A stretch of 64,000 nucleotides of DNA from Corynebacterium matruchotii (GTDB lineage Bacteria; Actinomycetota; Actinomycetes; Mycobacteriales; Mycobacteriaceae). The position numbers and the translations under genes were made by a program. Of this stretch, positions 43,769-51,971 are shown piece after piece (the stretch's first letter is position 1; every line of letters starts with the position of its first letter). Location: positions 496,001 to 560,000 of the forward strand of contig NZ_CP050134.2 of assembly GCF_011612265.2 (NCBI RefSeq). The letters run 5' to 3'. Under the pieces are notes generated by a model. The model made no database searches. It was not told the origin of the DNA and saw only the letters and a list, made by a program, of their open reading frames with translations.

Positions 43769-46507
43769 ATGTGCGAGGCAGGGGTAGATCATGTTGTACA
43801 AATACTACGGGTATGCGGATTTAGTGTTATACAACATTACCCGAGGGCAGATCTTCTAGTTTTTGTTCGTGACCACCAACATTTTGATCTTGGGGGATTT
43901 ATCAAGGTTCAGGTGAAGAATAGGCCAAGTCTGATGGAGAATCCCTCCACCGATAATGGTCGGGTCGGTTGGTGGGTTCGTGATTTTGCTTATCATGATG
44001 ATCCTTTCCCACGGTTACTCGTGCTTTTCGACGAGAATTCCGAGGAAGCCTATTGGGTTCATGTTACGAAAGATAAGGTTCTGGGCACAGGGCAAGAGCA
44101 AAAAATATTTGTTCCCAGGGAAAATGTTATTAATAACGAGTCTGTTGATTCTCTGGTTGAAGTTGCCTTTGGTAAGCTGCCCCAGCCAGCAGAACTGCCT
44201 GGGGTACCTGATGCGGACCGGTTGCGATATGCATTAATCGCTCCCCAGTTGATTGTTCCACACCCTCACTTACCACTGCGCACTCTTTCGTCTGTTGAGG
44301 CCATTGCGCTTTTATCATTAGCGCAGATGCGGATGCTTAAGGGGACCATGGAATATAAAATTACTGGTGCTTTGTGCAGCCACCATGATGATCCCTCGTG
44401 GAGGTTGTATTCCGCATTATTCAAATGGATTGATAAAAGACGAACCGATGCTATTTTGAGTTTTCCATCGGCAAATGTGGAAGCCAATATTGCGGCAGCG
44501 GCAGGGGTAATAAAGGCAACGGTTCTGTTTGAGGAACACTTGCCGCAGCGTGCTTGTGAGGTCCTGAAGGATGCGTTGGCGGCGCGGGACGATTACAGTC
44601 CTGTTGATTTGGCATGGTTGCAAGTGCATTTAGCTCGGAACCTGATTGAAATCGGCGAATTTGATGAGGCATGGGACTTAGCATTAGAAGCATCACTGAT
44701 TGGGCGGCGGGAATATCAAGATCCCACAGCACGATATGTGGCTGGTGTAGCCATGGAGTTCGTGTTTCAACTGAATGATCTGACAGGGAGACAGGAAGCG
44801 GAGAACCTGTTTCGGACGATTATGAAATATTCCCCCGACTCATCGTCGTGGTTGAGAACCCAAATCTTGGCTGGTGGGCTTACGGATTTCAGCGAAAAGA
44901 ACTATCCACAATCGCGTGATGATGCCAAAATAATTCTTGGGAAGGAATGCGAGACTACTATCTCAAAGGCGCATTCTACGAGTCTAATTACGGGGTTTGC
45001 CGCGGACGCCAATGCTTGGCGGCGTGCTGCGGCAGCATTTGCATGCTATTTCCTGTTGTCTGCTGACAGCATAGATGAGCTGGTATATGCTCTGAATATT
45101 CTGCGGGTAGCTGGGGTTCAAGACGAGTTAGAACTTGCTACCTCCCGGTTCCTTCATTTTGGGCCTGCTGAACCACTCGCACAAATAATGAATGAATTAT
45201 CGCTAGAAGATGCCACGAAAAGTTCGTTACCATGTGACTTTGCCCTAGTCGGGAACTGCGTGGCACTCCTTGATACGTGCACTGTGGATAACCATGCTCT
45301 CTGGCTTCTAAAAGAACTCAAAAATCCCAGTAAAACATATGTTTTTGGAATCTCTCGTTGGTATGAGAACGAGATCATTCAAGTACTCGCAAAAATCTAT
45401 GGTGCCTGTTCCTCAGAAGTAATGGCCAAGATCCAGGATTATCTCATTACGATACCTGGCATCCAAGATTTGGAGCTTGCCGCATCCTATGCGGAGCTCA
45501 TCAAGTCCATCATCGAAGATGATCTCAACTGGGGTAAGGAATGGGATAACGAGAAACTACAGAAATTGGTAACACGTGGCAAAATTGATAATGAATTATT
45601 AAAAGGAACGATAGAACAGCTTCGGGCAGTTCATGATACCAATTACGACCGGCTTTTTGGAAAAATCCGGATTGGTGATCTCAATGCCTTAGCAAGTTGG
45701 CAAGACTTCGATCATTTACCAGACGGTATTGTCCAACGAGCTGTGCTTCATTTAGCAAACCTAGTTGATCACATCATCGCAACCGCAGCTTCTGGAACAC
45801 TTCCTGGATCATATTCCAGAAGCTATAGCCACCTTTCTATTTTGGTGCACCTCAATATTTCGCACCCTCACTGTGCGAATTGGCGGCCTTGCCTCAGGAT
45901 GCTCAATAATCGTGTTTCTTCAATAGATTTGGTTCCGGGGATAGAAACAATGATCGATGAGTATCAAAAAATCCCCGCAGATGTTGCACGTGATATGAGG
46001 GAACCTCTGATGGGGTTGATGGGGAAAAGTGATACGTTGAAGATCATCTATCCTGATAGGGATGCCGATGTTCGTGGTCCGGCGTCGGCATTATTAGGGT
46101 TGCTATTCCCCGAAGATGTTCCAATGACTCAAGTCGCCCAGATGCTTCGGGGAGACGCAAGTTTAGTGAAGGCCGCAGTAAAGATTCTAGCCCAACGCAA
46201 AGAAAAATTATCGTTATCTTTGTTCGCTAGGTTGAGTAAGCATGATAGCTTCGAGGTGCGGGAAGCAGTCGTATCCGCGCTGGTCACATGGGTTCTTGAG
46301 GACGTTCGCGCGGAAGAATCCTTTTCCCTGCTTACAGAGATCGTTGCAGATGCCAGTGTTTGTTTGATCAGCACCATATTGTCTCTGGTATCCCAACATC
46401 CCCGCTCTGATGCGGCCGAAAAACTACTAGGTTTAGTTGCGGAAAAGGACTACGCGGTGGTTCCCCGACAGCTAGAGATTATCAAAACAAAATGGGAGAG
46501 GGCGTGA
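43769..46507 (+). CDS. DUF4365-like nuclease domain plus helical repeats (912 aa), likely acquired
   Basis: N-terminal about 150 residues resemble DUF4365, a PD-(D/E)xK-like domain: CEAGVDHVVQIL, an acidic strand RADLLVFVRD and IKVQVKNRPS (the Q-x-K element), then PRLLVLFDENSEEAYWVHV. The middle (about 180-500) is TPR-like (RACEVLKDALAARDDY, EFDEAWDLALEASLIGRREY). The end (about 770-912) has HEAT-like helix pairs (GDASLVKAAVKILAQRKEKL, DSFEVREAVVSALVTWVL). ATG 43769 follows GGTGAGGAGC. G+C is about 45% by spot counts against about 60% next door. It resembles large defence-type proteins in architecture, but no partner is seen. It lies between a cutinase and a truncated regulator gene. Confidence 0.8.
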   Translation: MCEAGVDHVVQILRVCGFSVIQHYPRADLLVFVRDHQHFDLGGFIKVQVKNRPSLMENPSTDNGRVGWWVRDFAYHDDPFPRLLVLFDENSEEAYWVHVTKDKVLGTGQEQKIFVPRENVINNESVDSLVEVAFGKLPQPAELPGVPDADRLRYALIAPQLIVPHPHLPLRTLSSVEAIALLSLAQMRMLKGTMEYKITGALCSHHDDPSWRLYSALFKWIDKRRTDAILSFPSANVEANIAAAAGVIKATVLFEEHLPQRACEVLKDALAARDDYSPVDLAWLQVHLARNLIEIGEFDEAWDLALEASLIGRREYQDPTARYVAGVAMEFVFQLNDLTGRQEAENLFRTIMKYSPDSSSWLRTQILAGGLTDFSEKNYPQSRDDAKIILGKECETTISKAHSTSLITGFAADANAWRRAAAAFACYFLLSADSIDELVYALNILRVAGVQDELELATSRFLHFGPAEPLAQIMNELSLEDATKSSLPCDFALVGNCVALLDTCTVDNHALWLLKELKNPSKTYVFGISRWYENEIIQVLAKIYGACSSEVMAKIQDYLITIPGIQDLELAASYAELIKSIIEDDLNWGKEWDNEKLQKLVTRGKIDNELLKGTIEQLRAVHDTNYDRLFGKIRIGDLNALASWQDFDHLPDGIVQRAVLHLANLVDHIIATAASGTLPGSYSRSYSHLSILVHLNISHPHCANWRPCLRMLNNRVSSIDLVPGIETMIDEYQKIPADVARDMREPLMGLMGKSDTLKIIYPDRDADVRGPASALLGLLFPEDVPMTQVAQMLRGDASLVKAAVKILAQRKEKLSLSLFARLSKHDSFEVREAVVSALVTWVLEDVRAEESFSLLTEIVADASVCLISTILSLVSQHPRSDAAEKLLGLVAEKDYAVVPRQLEIIKTKWERA

Positions 46508-46521
46508 TCTCCCCGATTCGC

Positions 46522-46554
46522 CGTGGCCCCATCAGTGCTGACAACCTCAGCACT
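46522..46554 (+). repeat. Right copy of the flanking repeat, with hairpin terminator
   Basis: Bases 46522-46549 repeat the cutinase 3' end (43590-43618). Within it AGTGCTGA (46534-46541) and TCAGCACT (46547-46554) form a perfect 8-bp stem with a five-base loop, which may terminate the DUF4365-like gene although no T-run follows. A frame across it reads PISADNLSTPY and stops, like an eroded cutinase C-terminus. Confidence 0.5.
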
Positions 46555-46571
46555 CCATATTAATCTCGTGG

Positions 46572-46703
46572 CTATCCAGTCTGAACAGCACTTGCGCACA
46601 CCGCGGCCACCCGGACCGTGGTCAACTTCACGAGCAGGCGCGCCAGTCCCCGATGGAGCAGCTGCTGGTCGTCGACAATGAGGGCACGAATCGAATCAGT
46701 CAC
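46572..46703 (-). pseudogene. Truncated NarL-type response regulator remnant (43 codons)
   Basis: GTG at 46703 starts one base after the kinase stop and encodes TDSIRALIVDDQQLLHRGLA, the unmistakable first beta-strand, acidic pair and helix 1 of a NarL-type receiver. After about residue 27 the sequence degenerates and stops at 46572. The phospho-acceptor Asp, the rest of the receiver and the whole DNA-binding domain are absent. The loss abuts the right end of the low-GC gene 43769-46507. The kinase upstream thus appears to have lost its partner. Confidence 0.75.
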
Positions 46704-46704
46704 G

Positions 46705-47850
46705 TCACATATTCTCCGTCCGGGGCAGAGAAACATCCAGGTAAAACCCCGTGTCGGTGGGGCCGGCGGTCATGGTGCCACCCAGCTGCGTGGCGCGTTT
46801 CCGCAACGATCGAAGCCCATAACCGTTCTCGGTGCTGCTAGCCTTGACAGGCACCAGTGCATGTTCCTTATCCGAATAATCCTCCACCGTTAGCGTGATG
46901 GAATCCTCATTGACCCGCAGATGAAAGTGGATCATCGTGGGTTGACCATGCCGAAGCGCATTCGAGACGCCCTCCCGCACCGCAATCTGGAATAGTTCCC
47001 CCTGCGCCGCCGCCAGCGCATAATTATCGTCTGGTTTATCAATCTGAAACTCCAGGCCAGTGCTCGAAAACGTTTGCGATAGCGACTGCATGGCTGCCAC
47101 AAGCTGATCGCTGGTGTGCGGCGTGGGGGTCTCCGGTGGGTCGAGCGCCCGCACCCACCGTCGCAGATCAACCAGTGCTTGCTTTGCGACGGCCTGGGCG
47201 TTGTGTACCTCGGACCATGCGGCCTGCTCGCTTGTCGACTTCAACGCCTGTGCCACGTCGAGGGCCACAATGGTGGTGACTAACTGCTGGCCCAGGCCGT
47301 CGTGAAGCATGCGTGCCGACTCTGCCTGCTCCATGCTCACCGCCGCCTCTACCGCATATCGGCGTTCTTTCTCGGCGCTTTTCTCTAGCGCGGTGAGAAG
47401 CCAAGCAAATGAGAAGTGAACGATGACTATTGTCTCTAGGAATAAAATATAATGAATATCGTCACGTTGGTATTGGCCTGCTAACGATCGGGGAAGTGCC
47501 ATGAGGACCATGAGGATTCCTGCGATGCCCATGCATTGTCGCATACCGAATGCCTGCTGAATAACCCAGAACACAATCGCTAATGTCGCAGTCGAGTAAG
47601 AACCGCCTATTATGAATAACACAAAACTGGTGGCTGCTACTGCGCTAGCTAGACATTTGTCATCGGGATTTCTTGTCCATCGTTTGATGAGGACCACATC
47701 AATAATGGTGGCGATAACTGCCACAACCATGAGGAAAATTGTTTGAGGATTAAGTTCATAGCAAAATATCGTGTCGCAGAACGTGATGAAGATGGATCCC
47801 AGGGCGAAGGCAATGAAATAAAAGTGGAGGGGGCGGCCGGCTATAGTCAT
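46705..47850 (-). CDS. Sensor histidine kinase, HisKA_3 type, probably orphaned (381 aa)
   Basis: Five or six membrane helices (about residues 8-155) are followed by a coiled segment and the phospho-His helix ARMLHDGLGQQLVTTIVALD. The HATPase domain includes AVREGVSNALRHGQPTMI and NGYGLRSLRKRATQLGG. The gene is intact. Its cognate regulator, expected directly downstream, is reduced to a 43-codon remnant. It is divergent from a CPBP protease gene, with a set of TCATGA palindromes between. It might signal through another NarL-type regulator such as 38981-39628. Confidence 0.92.
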   Translation of the reverse strand: MTIAGRPLHFYFIAFALGSIFITFCDTIFCYELNPQTIFLMVVAVIATIIDVVLIKRWTRNPDDKCLASAVAATSFVLFIIGGSYSTATLAIVFWVIQQAFGMRQCMGIAGILMVLMALPRSLAGQYQRDDIHYILFLETIVIVHFSFAWLLTALEKSAEKERRYAVEAAVSMEQAESARMLHDGLGQQLVTTIVALDVAQALKSTSEQAAWSEVHNAQAVAKQALVDLRRWVRALDPPETPTPHTSDQLVAAMQSLSQTFSSTGLEFQIDKPDDNYALAAAQGELFQIAVREGVSNALRHGQPTMIHFHLRVNEDSITLTVEDYSDKEHALVPVKASSTENGYGLRSLRKRATQLGGTMTAGPTDTGFYLDVSLPRTENM

Positions 47851-47956
47851 GATCCCAGGTTAATGAGGAATATCATGGGAAAACATGACAACAGTCATGA
47901 CTTCATGACGAACAGCACAAATTACCCCCTTATGCGTGTCATAACCATTTCATGAC
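47846..47956. promoter_or_regulatory. Cluster of TCATGA palindromes between kinase and CPBP genes
   Basis: TCATGA occurs at 47847-47852 (including the kinase start), 47895-47900, 47903-47908 and 47950-47955, with a further CATGAC at 47884 and a TCATAA at 47939. Three of these are followed by C, giving a direct repeat TCATGAC spaced 8 and 47 bp. The arrangement suits a response-regulator operator region in a divergent promoter. Confidence 0.5.
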
Positions 47957-48080
47957 GATTCACACTGGTTATTCCCGACATTTTGTTCGATCATAGTATT
48001 TATGGAGTTCTTCGGTAATCCTGTTTCGCAGTGTTGCTGCTCCATGTTGTCAACCTAAGCTATCGCTATAAGGTGCGCCA

Positions 48081-48938
48081 ATGAAAGTTCTCCCTATTAT
48101 TCTGCGTGTTGTCATTGCGGCGGTGCTCATGTTTGCCGCCTCGTTTTCCGGGATGCTGACGCAGTTCATCCCCGGTTACGAGAGCATTCTTGCCGGTACG
48201 GCAGTGGGGCGCAACACCACCGGCTTGCTGTTGGCATGCGGCGCAATGCTCATACAATTCGCCTGCGCCACCGCCGTCGCCTACGTGGGGGTGCGACTTT
48301 TGACCCGCTACCTGGATCATCAGCCGCCTACCATGCTGAAACTACGCCCCACAAAAACCGGCATGCTTTGGTTTGTCGCCATGATCGGGGTGGCGATGGT
48401 CATATTGCTCATTGCCGGCGGGGTCACCATATTATTAGGCACCACCGGTGAGCCCCTCGCCCAACACGGCGACCAGTGGTGGGTCACCCTGATCGCTGTG
48501 TTAGGCATGGCCTTCCTGCTGCAAGGCATCCCCGAAGAACTCGTGTGGCGTGGCTGGCTACTATCCTCACTGGGGGCAAAAACAACCATGCGCTGGTCTG
48601 TGGGCCTGAGCGTGATCGTGTTCGGCACCCTTCACCTCACGTCGAACGGCGGGCAAAGCAACGCCATCGAGCACGTCATCTACCTGGTCATGCCGCTTGG
48701 GTTCGCCTACGCTGCTGCCATGGCCAGGCTCGCCGCCGACTCCACCTGGGCCGCCATTGGGGTGCACGGTGGATATCACACCGCCATGCTGCTTGCCAAC
48801 GTACTCCCCATCAATAACTCACCAACCCTATGGGTGCTGATCGGCGCGCTGTGGTTTGCTGTCGGCCTTGCTATTCGAGCCTGGCGACGCCCGTTCGCAC
48901 CAGCGCAATCTGATCCCCAAGAATCTGCGCCTGCGTGA
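48081..48938 (+). CDS. CPBP family intramembrane metalloprotease (285 aa)
   Basis: Seven to eight membrane helices. The three CPBP/CAAX-protease motifs are present: EELVWRGW (E-E-x-x-x-R), FGTLHLTSN (F-x-x-x-H) and GVHGGYHTAML (H-x-x-x-B). It probably processes membrane peptides or prenylated-like substrates, and in Gram-positives is often linked to bacteriocin self-immunity. It is divergent from the orphan kinase and overlaps the next gene's end by 68 bp on the opposite strand. Confidence 0.92.
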   Translation: MKVLPIILRVVIAAVLMFAASFSGMLTQFIPGYESILAGTAVGRNTTGLLLACGAMLIQFACATAVAYVGVRLLTRYLDHQPPTMLKLRPTKTGMLWFVAMIGVAMVILLIAGGVTILLGTTGEPLAQHGDQWWVTLIAVLGMAFLLQGIPEELVWRGWLLSSLGAKTTMRWSVGLSVIVFGTLHLTSNGGQSNAIEHVIYLVMPLGFAYAAAMARLAADSTWAAIGVHGGYHTAMLLANVLPINNSPTLWVLIGALWFAVGLAIRAWRRPFAPAQSDPQESAPA

Positions 48939-49734
48939 GATCGCCCGTCTGAAGATACGCATCTACTGACTGCATTGCCGACCCCGTGAGCTCCCGCCAA
49001 TAGGATGCCGATATCGGTTGGTTATAGGCCGCGGCCTCGGCAAAGACCGATTGCATCGACCCCAACACCTGTCGGTGCAGCGGGGACAGCTTGTCCTGGT
49101 CAATATAAAACACCGGCACGTTCGTGTCATCAACCCGTGAGGATGAAAGCCATATCGGAAATAACCCCGAGATCGCGCCAAGAAGGTACCACGCCTTGGT
49201 TACTGCAATCAGGACCGCTATCAGTGTGAAAAGCAGCAGCGTAAGAGTCACATGGAGCGTCACGGTGCTTCGCTTCTGCGGAAACCTATTTCGCTCGGTA
49301 CCTATTTTCTGTAGGAACTCCTTCCTGTCTTTACACACCCACGCCGACTTTCCCGACGCCAGCAGTCCTATCGAATCCGCGGCCAGCGGCACTAGCGTCT
49401 TGCTTTGCTCTGGTGGGGTTTCAAAAAGCGCCGACAAGAATTCGCTATGATCTGGCTGGTTAGCCAGCACCCAATCGCTGAAATCCGCCACCGATACAAT
49501 CGGCTTTCCATAATCGGCGGCCCGCCGCACCTTGGCCGTCGTCAAGCTGTCTGCCACTACCGCGTCACAGCCGGTTTGCGACACCGCGGTCTTATACACC
49601 AGCCCCACCTCGCTGCACAGTTCGCGTAACTTCTCCCCCTGCGGCACCAATTCGTTATTCACCGTGATCCGGCCACTAAATGCCACCCGCGCCCCGGGCC
49701 GTAACACCTCACCACCAGATTGATAAGAAACCAT
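48871..49734 (-). CDS. BRCT-domain protein with membrane segments (287 aa)
   Basis: Residues about 12-95 resemble a bacterial BRCT domain: GARVAFSGRITVNNELVPQ at the first strand, then GCDAVVADSLTTAKVRRAADYGKPIVSVADFSDWVL, the usual ligase-type BRCT closing pattern. Two close hydrophobic helices follow (about 165-205, LTLLLFTLIAVLIAVTKAWYLLGAISGLFPIWL), then a helical C-terminal domain of about 80 residues. BRCT attached to a membrane anchor is unusual, since BRCT is normally in DNA-repair proteins. GGAGAGG precedes ATG 49734. Its 3' end overlaps the CPBP gene. Function unknown. Confidence 0.75.
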   Translation of the reverse strand: MVSYQSGGEVLRPGARVAFSGRITVNNELVPQGEKLRELCSEVGLVYKTAVSQTGCDAVVADSLTTAKVRRAADYGKPIVSVADFSDWVLANQPDHSEFLSALFETPPEQSKTLVPLAADSIGLLASGKSAWVCKDRKEFLQKIGTERNRFPQKRSTVTLHVTLTLLLFTLIAVLIAVTKAWYLLGAISGLFPIWLSSSRVDDTNVPVFYIDQDKLSPLHRQVLGSMQSVFAEAAAYNQPISASYWRELTGSAMQSVDAYLQTGDLTQAQILGDQIALVRTGVARLE

Positions 49735-50167
49735 GATTCCTCTCCTTGATGATTATTAAAGATTATTTTATGCATGGCTGATTATTTTTAAATCTGCCAC
49801 ATAAGGAAGACACGTTAATGGCGCCAGCAACCCTCTTATCGCAATAGCAAAATTCCTACTGTAATGAGGGGGAAGGTGCTTCTACCATTTACGATAATCG
49901 CAACGATGGTCAGACGGGGGTAATTTTGGGGTTATATAAGGGGGCGATGTTATCCATTTATCTATCGTTATAAAACTCCATACACTGCACATATAGATAT
50001 GGCGGGGAAAAGATGAAGGAATTTTCATCGTGTCCACATGTTCTACTAATTAGCGATTACTAAGATTAATCACCGAATCGTTATGGCAAGATTTCGATTT
50101 TACCTCCGCAAACCAGTGCGGATGAGTGCAAGCAAAACATTAGTAGATAAAACAGAAAAGGCTGGTT
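49735..50167. other. AT-rich intergenic region between BRCT gene and polysaccharide operon
   Basis: It carries the divergent promoters of the BRCT gene and the PIG-L operon. No supported ORF is present. CCGCA (50106-50110) and TGCGG (50117-50121) make a small hairpin about 50 bp before the PIG-L start. The frame at 50083-50538 is a shadow of the PIG-L gene. Confidence 0.4.
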
Positions 50168-51079
50168 ATGGCCCTATATGGCTTATTGACTGTCGCAGCG
50201 TTGGCACTTATGGGATATGCGGTGACACCCCGGGGGCGGTCAGTTTTCTTCCGGAGATTCGCCGGGGGGACGCAATTGCAAATGGCATACCTTATGGTGT
50301 TTACCATTATCATCATCGCCCTCGTTGCCCTGATAGTCATCCATCATGCCACTCTCGCGGAAGAAGTCGCCGTTTTTGCGGCTTTAGCAGCGTGTTTTGC
50401 CCTCATTGTCGCGCTATTGCGGAACCGGATTGCCTCCCCGCCGAAAACTGCCACCCCCTACACCGTTCTCACCGTCGGCGCCCACCCCGACGATCTAGAA
50501 ATCGCCTGCGGGGGTACTCTTGCTCGCCTCGCCGATGAGGGGCACAAAATCCACGCTATCGTCATGAGTGACGGATGCGCAGGGGGCGATAATAGCGTGC
50601 GCCCCACCGAAGCCCGGAACGGCGCCGCTACCATGGGGCTGGAAAAAATCGAGATTCATTCCCTCACCGACACCCGGTTAGAGGACCACAACATGGAAAT
50701 GGTGGACATTATTGAAGCAAAGATCAACGAACTCAAGCCCGACCTGATCCTGACTCACTCCAGTCACGATCAACACCAAGACCACAAGGCCGTGCACTTC
50801 GCCGTGCTGCGGGCCGCCCGTAAACAACCGTCAATTTTGTGTTTTGAATCCCCCTCCGTGACCAGCGAATTCAACCCACAACTCTTCATTGACATTACTA
50901 ACTACATTGACATTAAAATCCATGCTGTCCAAGACCACCGCGACCAGGCCGGTAAACGCTACCTCCGGTGGGATCGGCTCAAAGGCATGGCCAATTTCCG
51001 CGGCGCCCAGGGGAAACTGGAACTCGCCGAAGGATTCGAAATCGTCCGTCTCAAAGACTCCATCGCAGGATTGAAATAA
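50168..51079 (+). CDS. Membrane-anchored PIG-L family deacetylase (303 aa)
   Basis: Three membrane helices fill residues 1-85 (ALYGLLTVAALALMGYAV, YLMVFTIIIIALVALIVI, EEVAVFAALAACFALIVALL). The PIG-L/LmbE domain follows: zinc motif AHPDD at 105-109, then HSSHDQHQDHKAVHFAV with the third ligand His. The family removes acetyl groups from N-acetylglucosamine-containing lipids or sugars. AAAGG precedes ATG 50168. It leads an operon with an ATP-grasp enzyme (5-bp gap), a GT2 synthase and a secreted protein, so a role in making a deacetylated surface glycan is inferred. Confidence 0.9.
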   Translation: MALYGLLTVAALALMGYAVTPRGRSVFFRRFAGGTQLQMAYLMVFTIIIIALVALIVIHHATLAEEVAVFAALAACFALIVALLRNRIASPPKTATPYTVLTVGAHPDDLEIACGGTLARLADEGHKIHAIVMSDGCAGGDNSVRPTEARNGAATMGLEKIEIHSLTDTRLEDHNMEMVDIIEAKINELKPDLILTHSSHDQHQDHKAVHFAVLRAARKQPSILCFESPSVTSEFNPQLFIDITNYIDIKIHAVQDHRDQAGKRYLRWDRLKGMANFRGAQGKLELAEGFEIVRLKDSIAGLK

Positions 51080-51083
51080 CCAT

Positions 51084-51953
51084 ATGAACATTCTCATCAC
51101 CGGTGTCGGCGGTCCCGCCGGCCGTGCTCTCGTCAGCCAACTTGCCACCACCAGCCATAATGTTGTGGGCGTGGACATGCAGGAAGTTGCGCTCGCCGAC
51201 ATTGATTCTTTCGAACTGGTGCCCGCCGCCAACGATCCCGACATGATTAACCAACTTGCCGCACTGGTCGACCATTACGACGTGGATCTACTCATCCCCA
51301 CCGTTGCCGACGAGCTTCCCATGGTGGCGAAAGCATCCCAACTGGGTCAGCTGAGCAACGCCCAGGTTGTCATTTCCCCCCTAGAGGCGGTGGAAAAATG
51401 CTTCGATAAGCTGCTGACCATGCGGGCGCTGCGGGAAGCCGGTGTTTCGGTGCCTCCCTTCGGTCTCCCCAGCGATTTCACCTCCTCATATGATGTGTTC
51501 GAACAGCTCGGCGGTGCCATTATCACTAAACCGCGGGTGGCCCGTGGCGGTCGGGGCTTCGCCATTCACACCAGCCCCGAAAAATTCCAGCTCGAATCGT
51601 ACGACGACTCCTACATCATTCAGGCATTCGCCCCCGGGGAAGAATTCGCCCCCATGGTGTACATCGGCGACCAACCCGGCAACGAAACCGTTTCCATCGT
51701 TGCGAAAACTCAGGAAGAATTCTGCGAAACCGCCGCCCCCATCGTCCGCTCCGTCGACACCGCTAACGCCCTTGACGTGGCACTACTCGCCGTCAAGGCC
51801 TGCCACGCCCTGAAGTTGAAGGGGCCCATTGATTTGGATGTGCGTCGCATGGCTGACGGTCACCCGGTTGTGTTAGAAGTGAACGCCCGATTTGGTGCCA
51901 ATAGCTCCCTTGCACCAGAATTATTGGCAGAAGTTCTTAAGTCAGCCGCATAA
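51084..51953 (+). CDS. ATP-grasp enzyme, carbamoyl-phosphate-synthase-large-like (289 aa)
   Basis: The N-terminal pre-ATP-grasp domain opens MNILITGVGGPAGRALV. DLLIPTVADELPMVA and CFDKLLTMRALREAGV follow, typical of CarB-type ATP-grasp ligases. The ATP-grasp fold includes IITKPRVARGGRGFAIH (the P-loop-like lysine and glycine loop) and metal-binding IDLDVRRM...LEVNARFGANSS. Such enzymes in glycan clusters ligate amino acids or other acids to sugars; here the substrate is unknown. It sits between PIG-L and the GT2 synthase. Confidence 0.9.
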   Translation: MNILITGVGGPAGRALVSQLATTSHNVVGVDMQEVALADIDSFELVPAANDPDMINQLAALVDHYDVDLLIPTVADELPMVAKASQLGQLSNAQVVISPLEAVEKCFDKLLTMRALREAGVSVPPFGLPSDFTSSYDVFEQLGGAIITKPRVARGGRGFAIHTSPEKFQLESYDDSYIIQAFAPGEEFAPMVYIGDQPGNETVSIVAKTQEEFCETAAPIVRSVDTANALDVALLAVKACHALKLKGPIDLDVRRMADGHPVVLEVNARFGANSSLAPELLAEVLKSAA

Positions 51954-51971
51954 AAAAATAAGGAAACACCC

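Noticed and set aside
50083..50538. A 151-codon frame starting before the PIG-L gene
   Set aside because: Arg/His/Cys-rich shadow frame; the overlapping frame from 50168 has membrane helices and the zinc motif.
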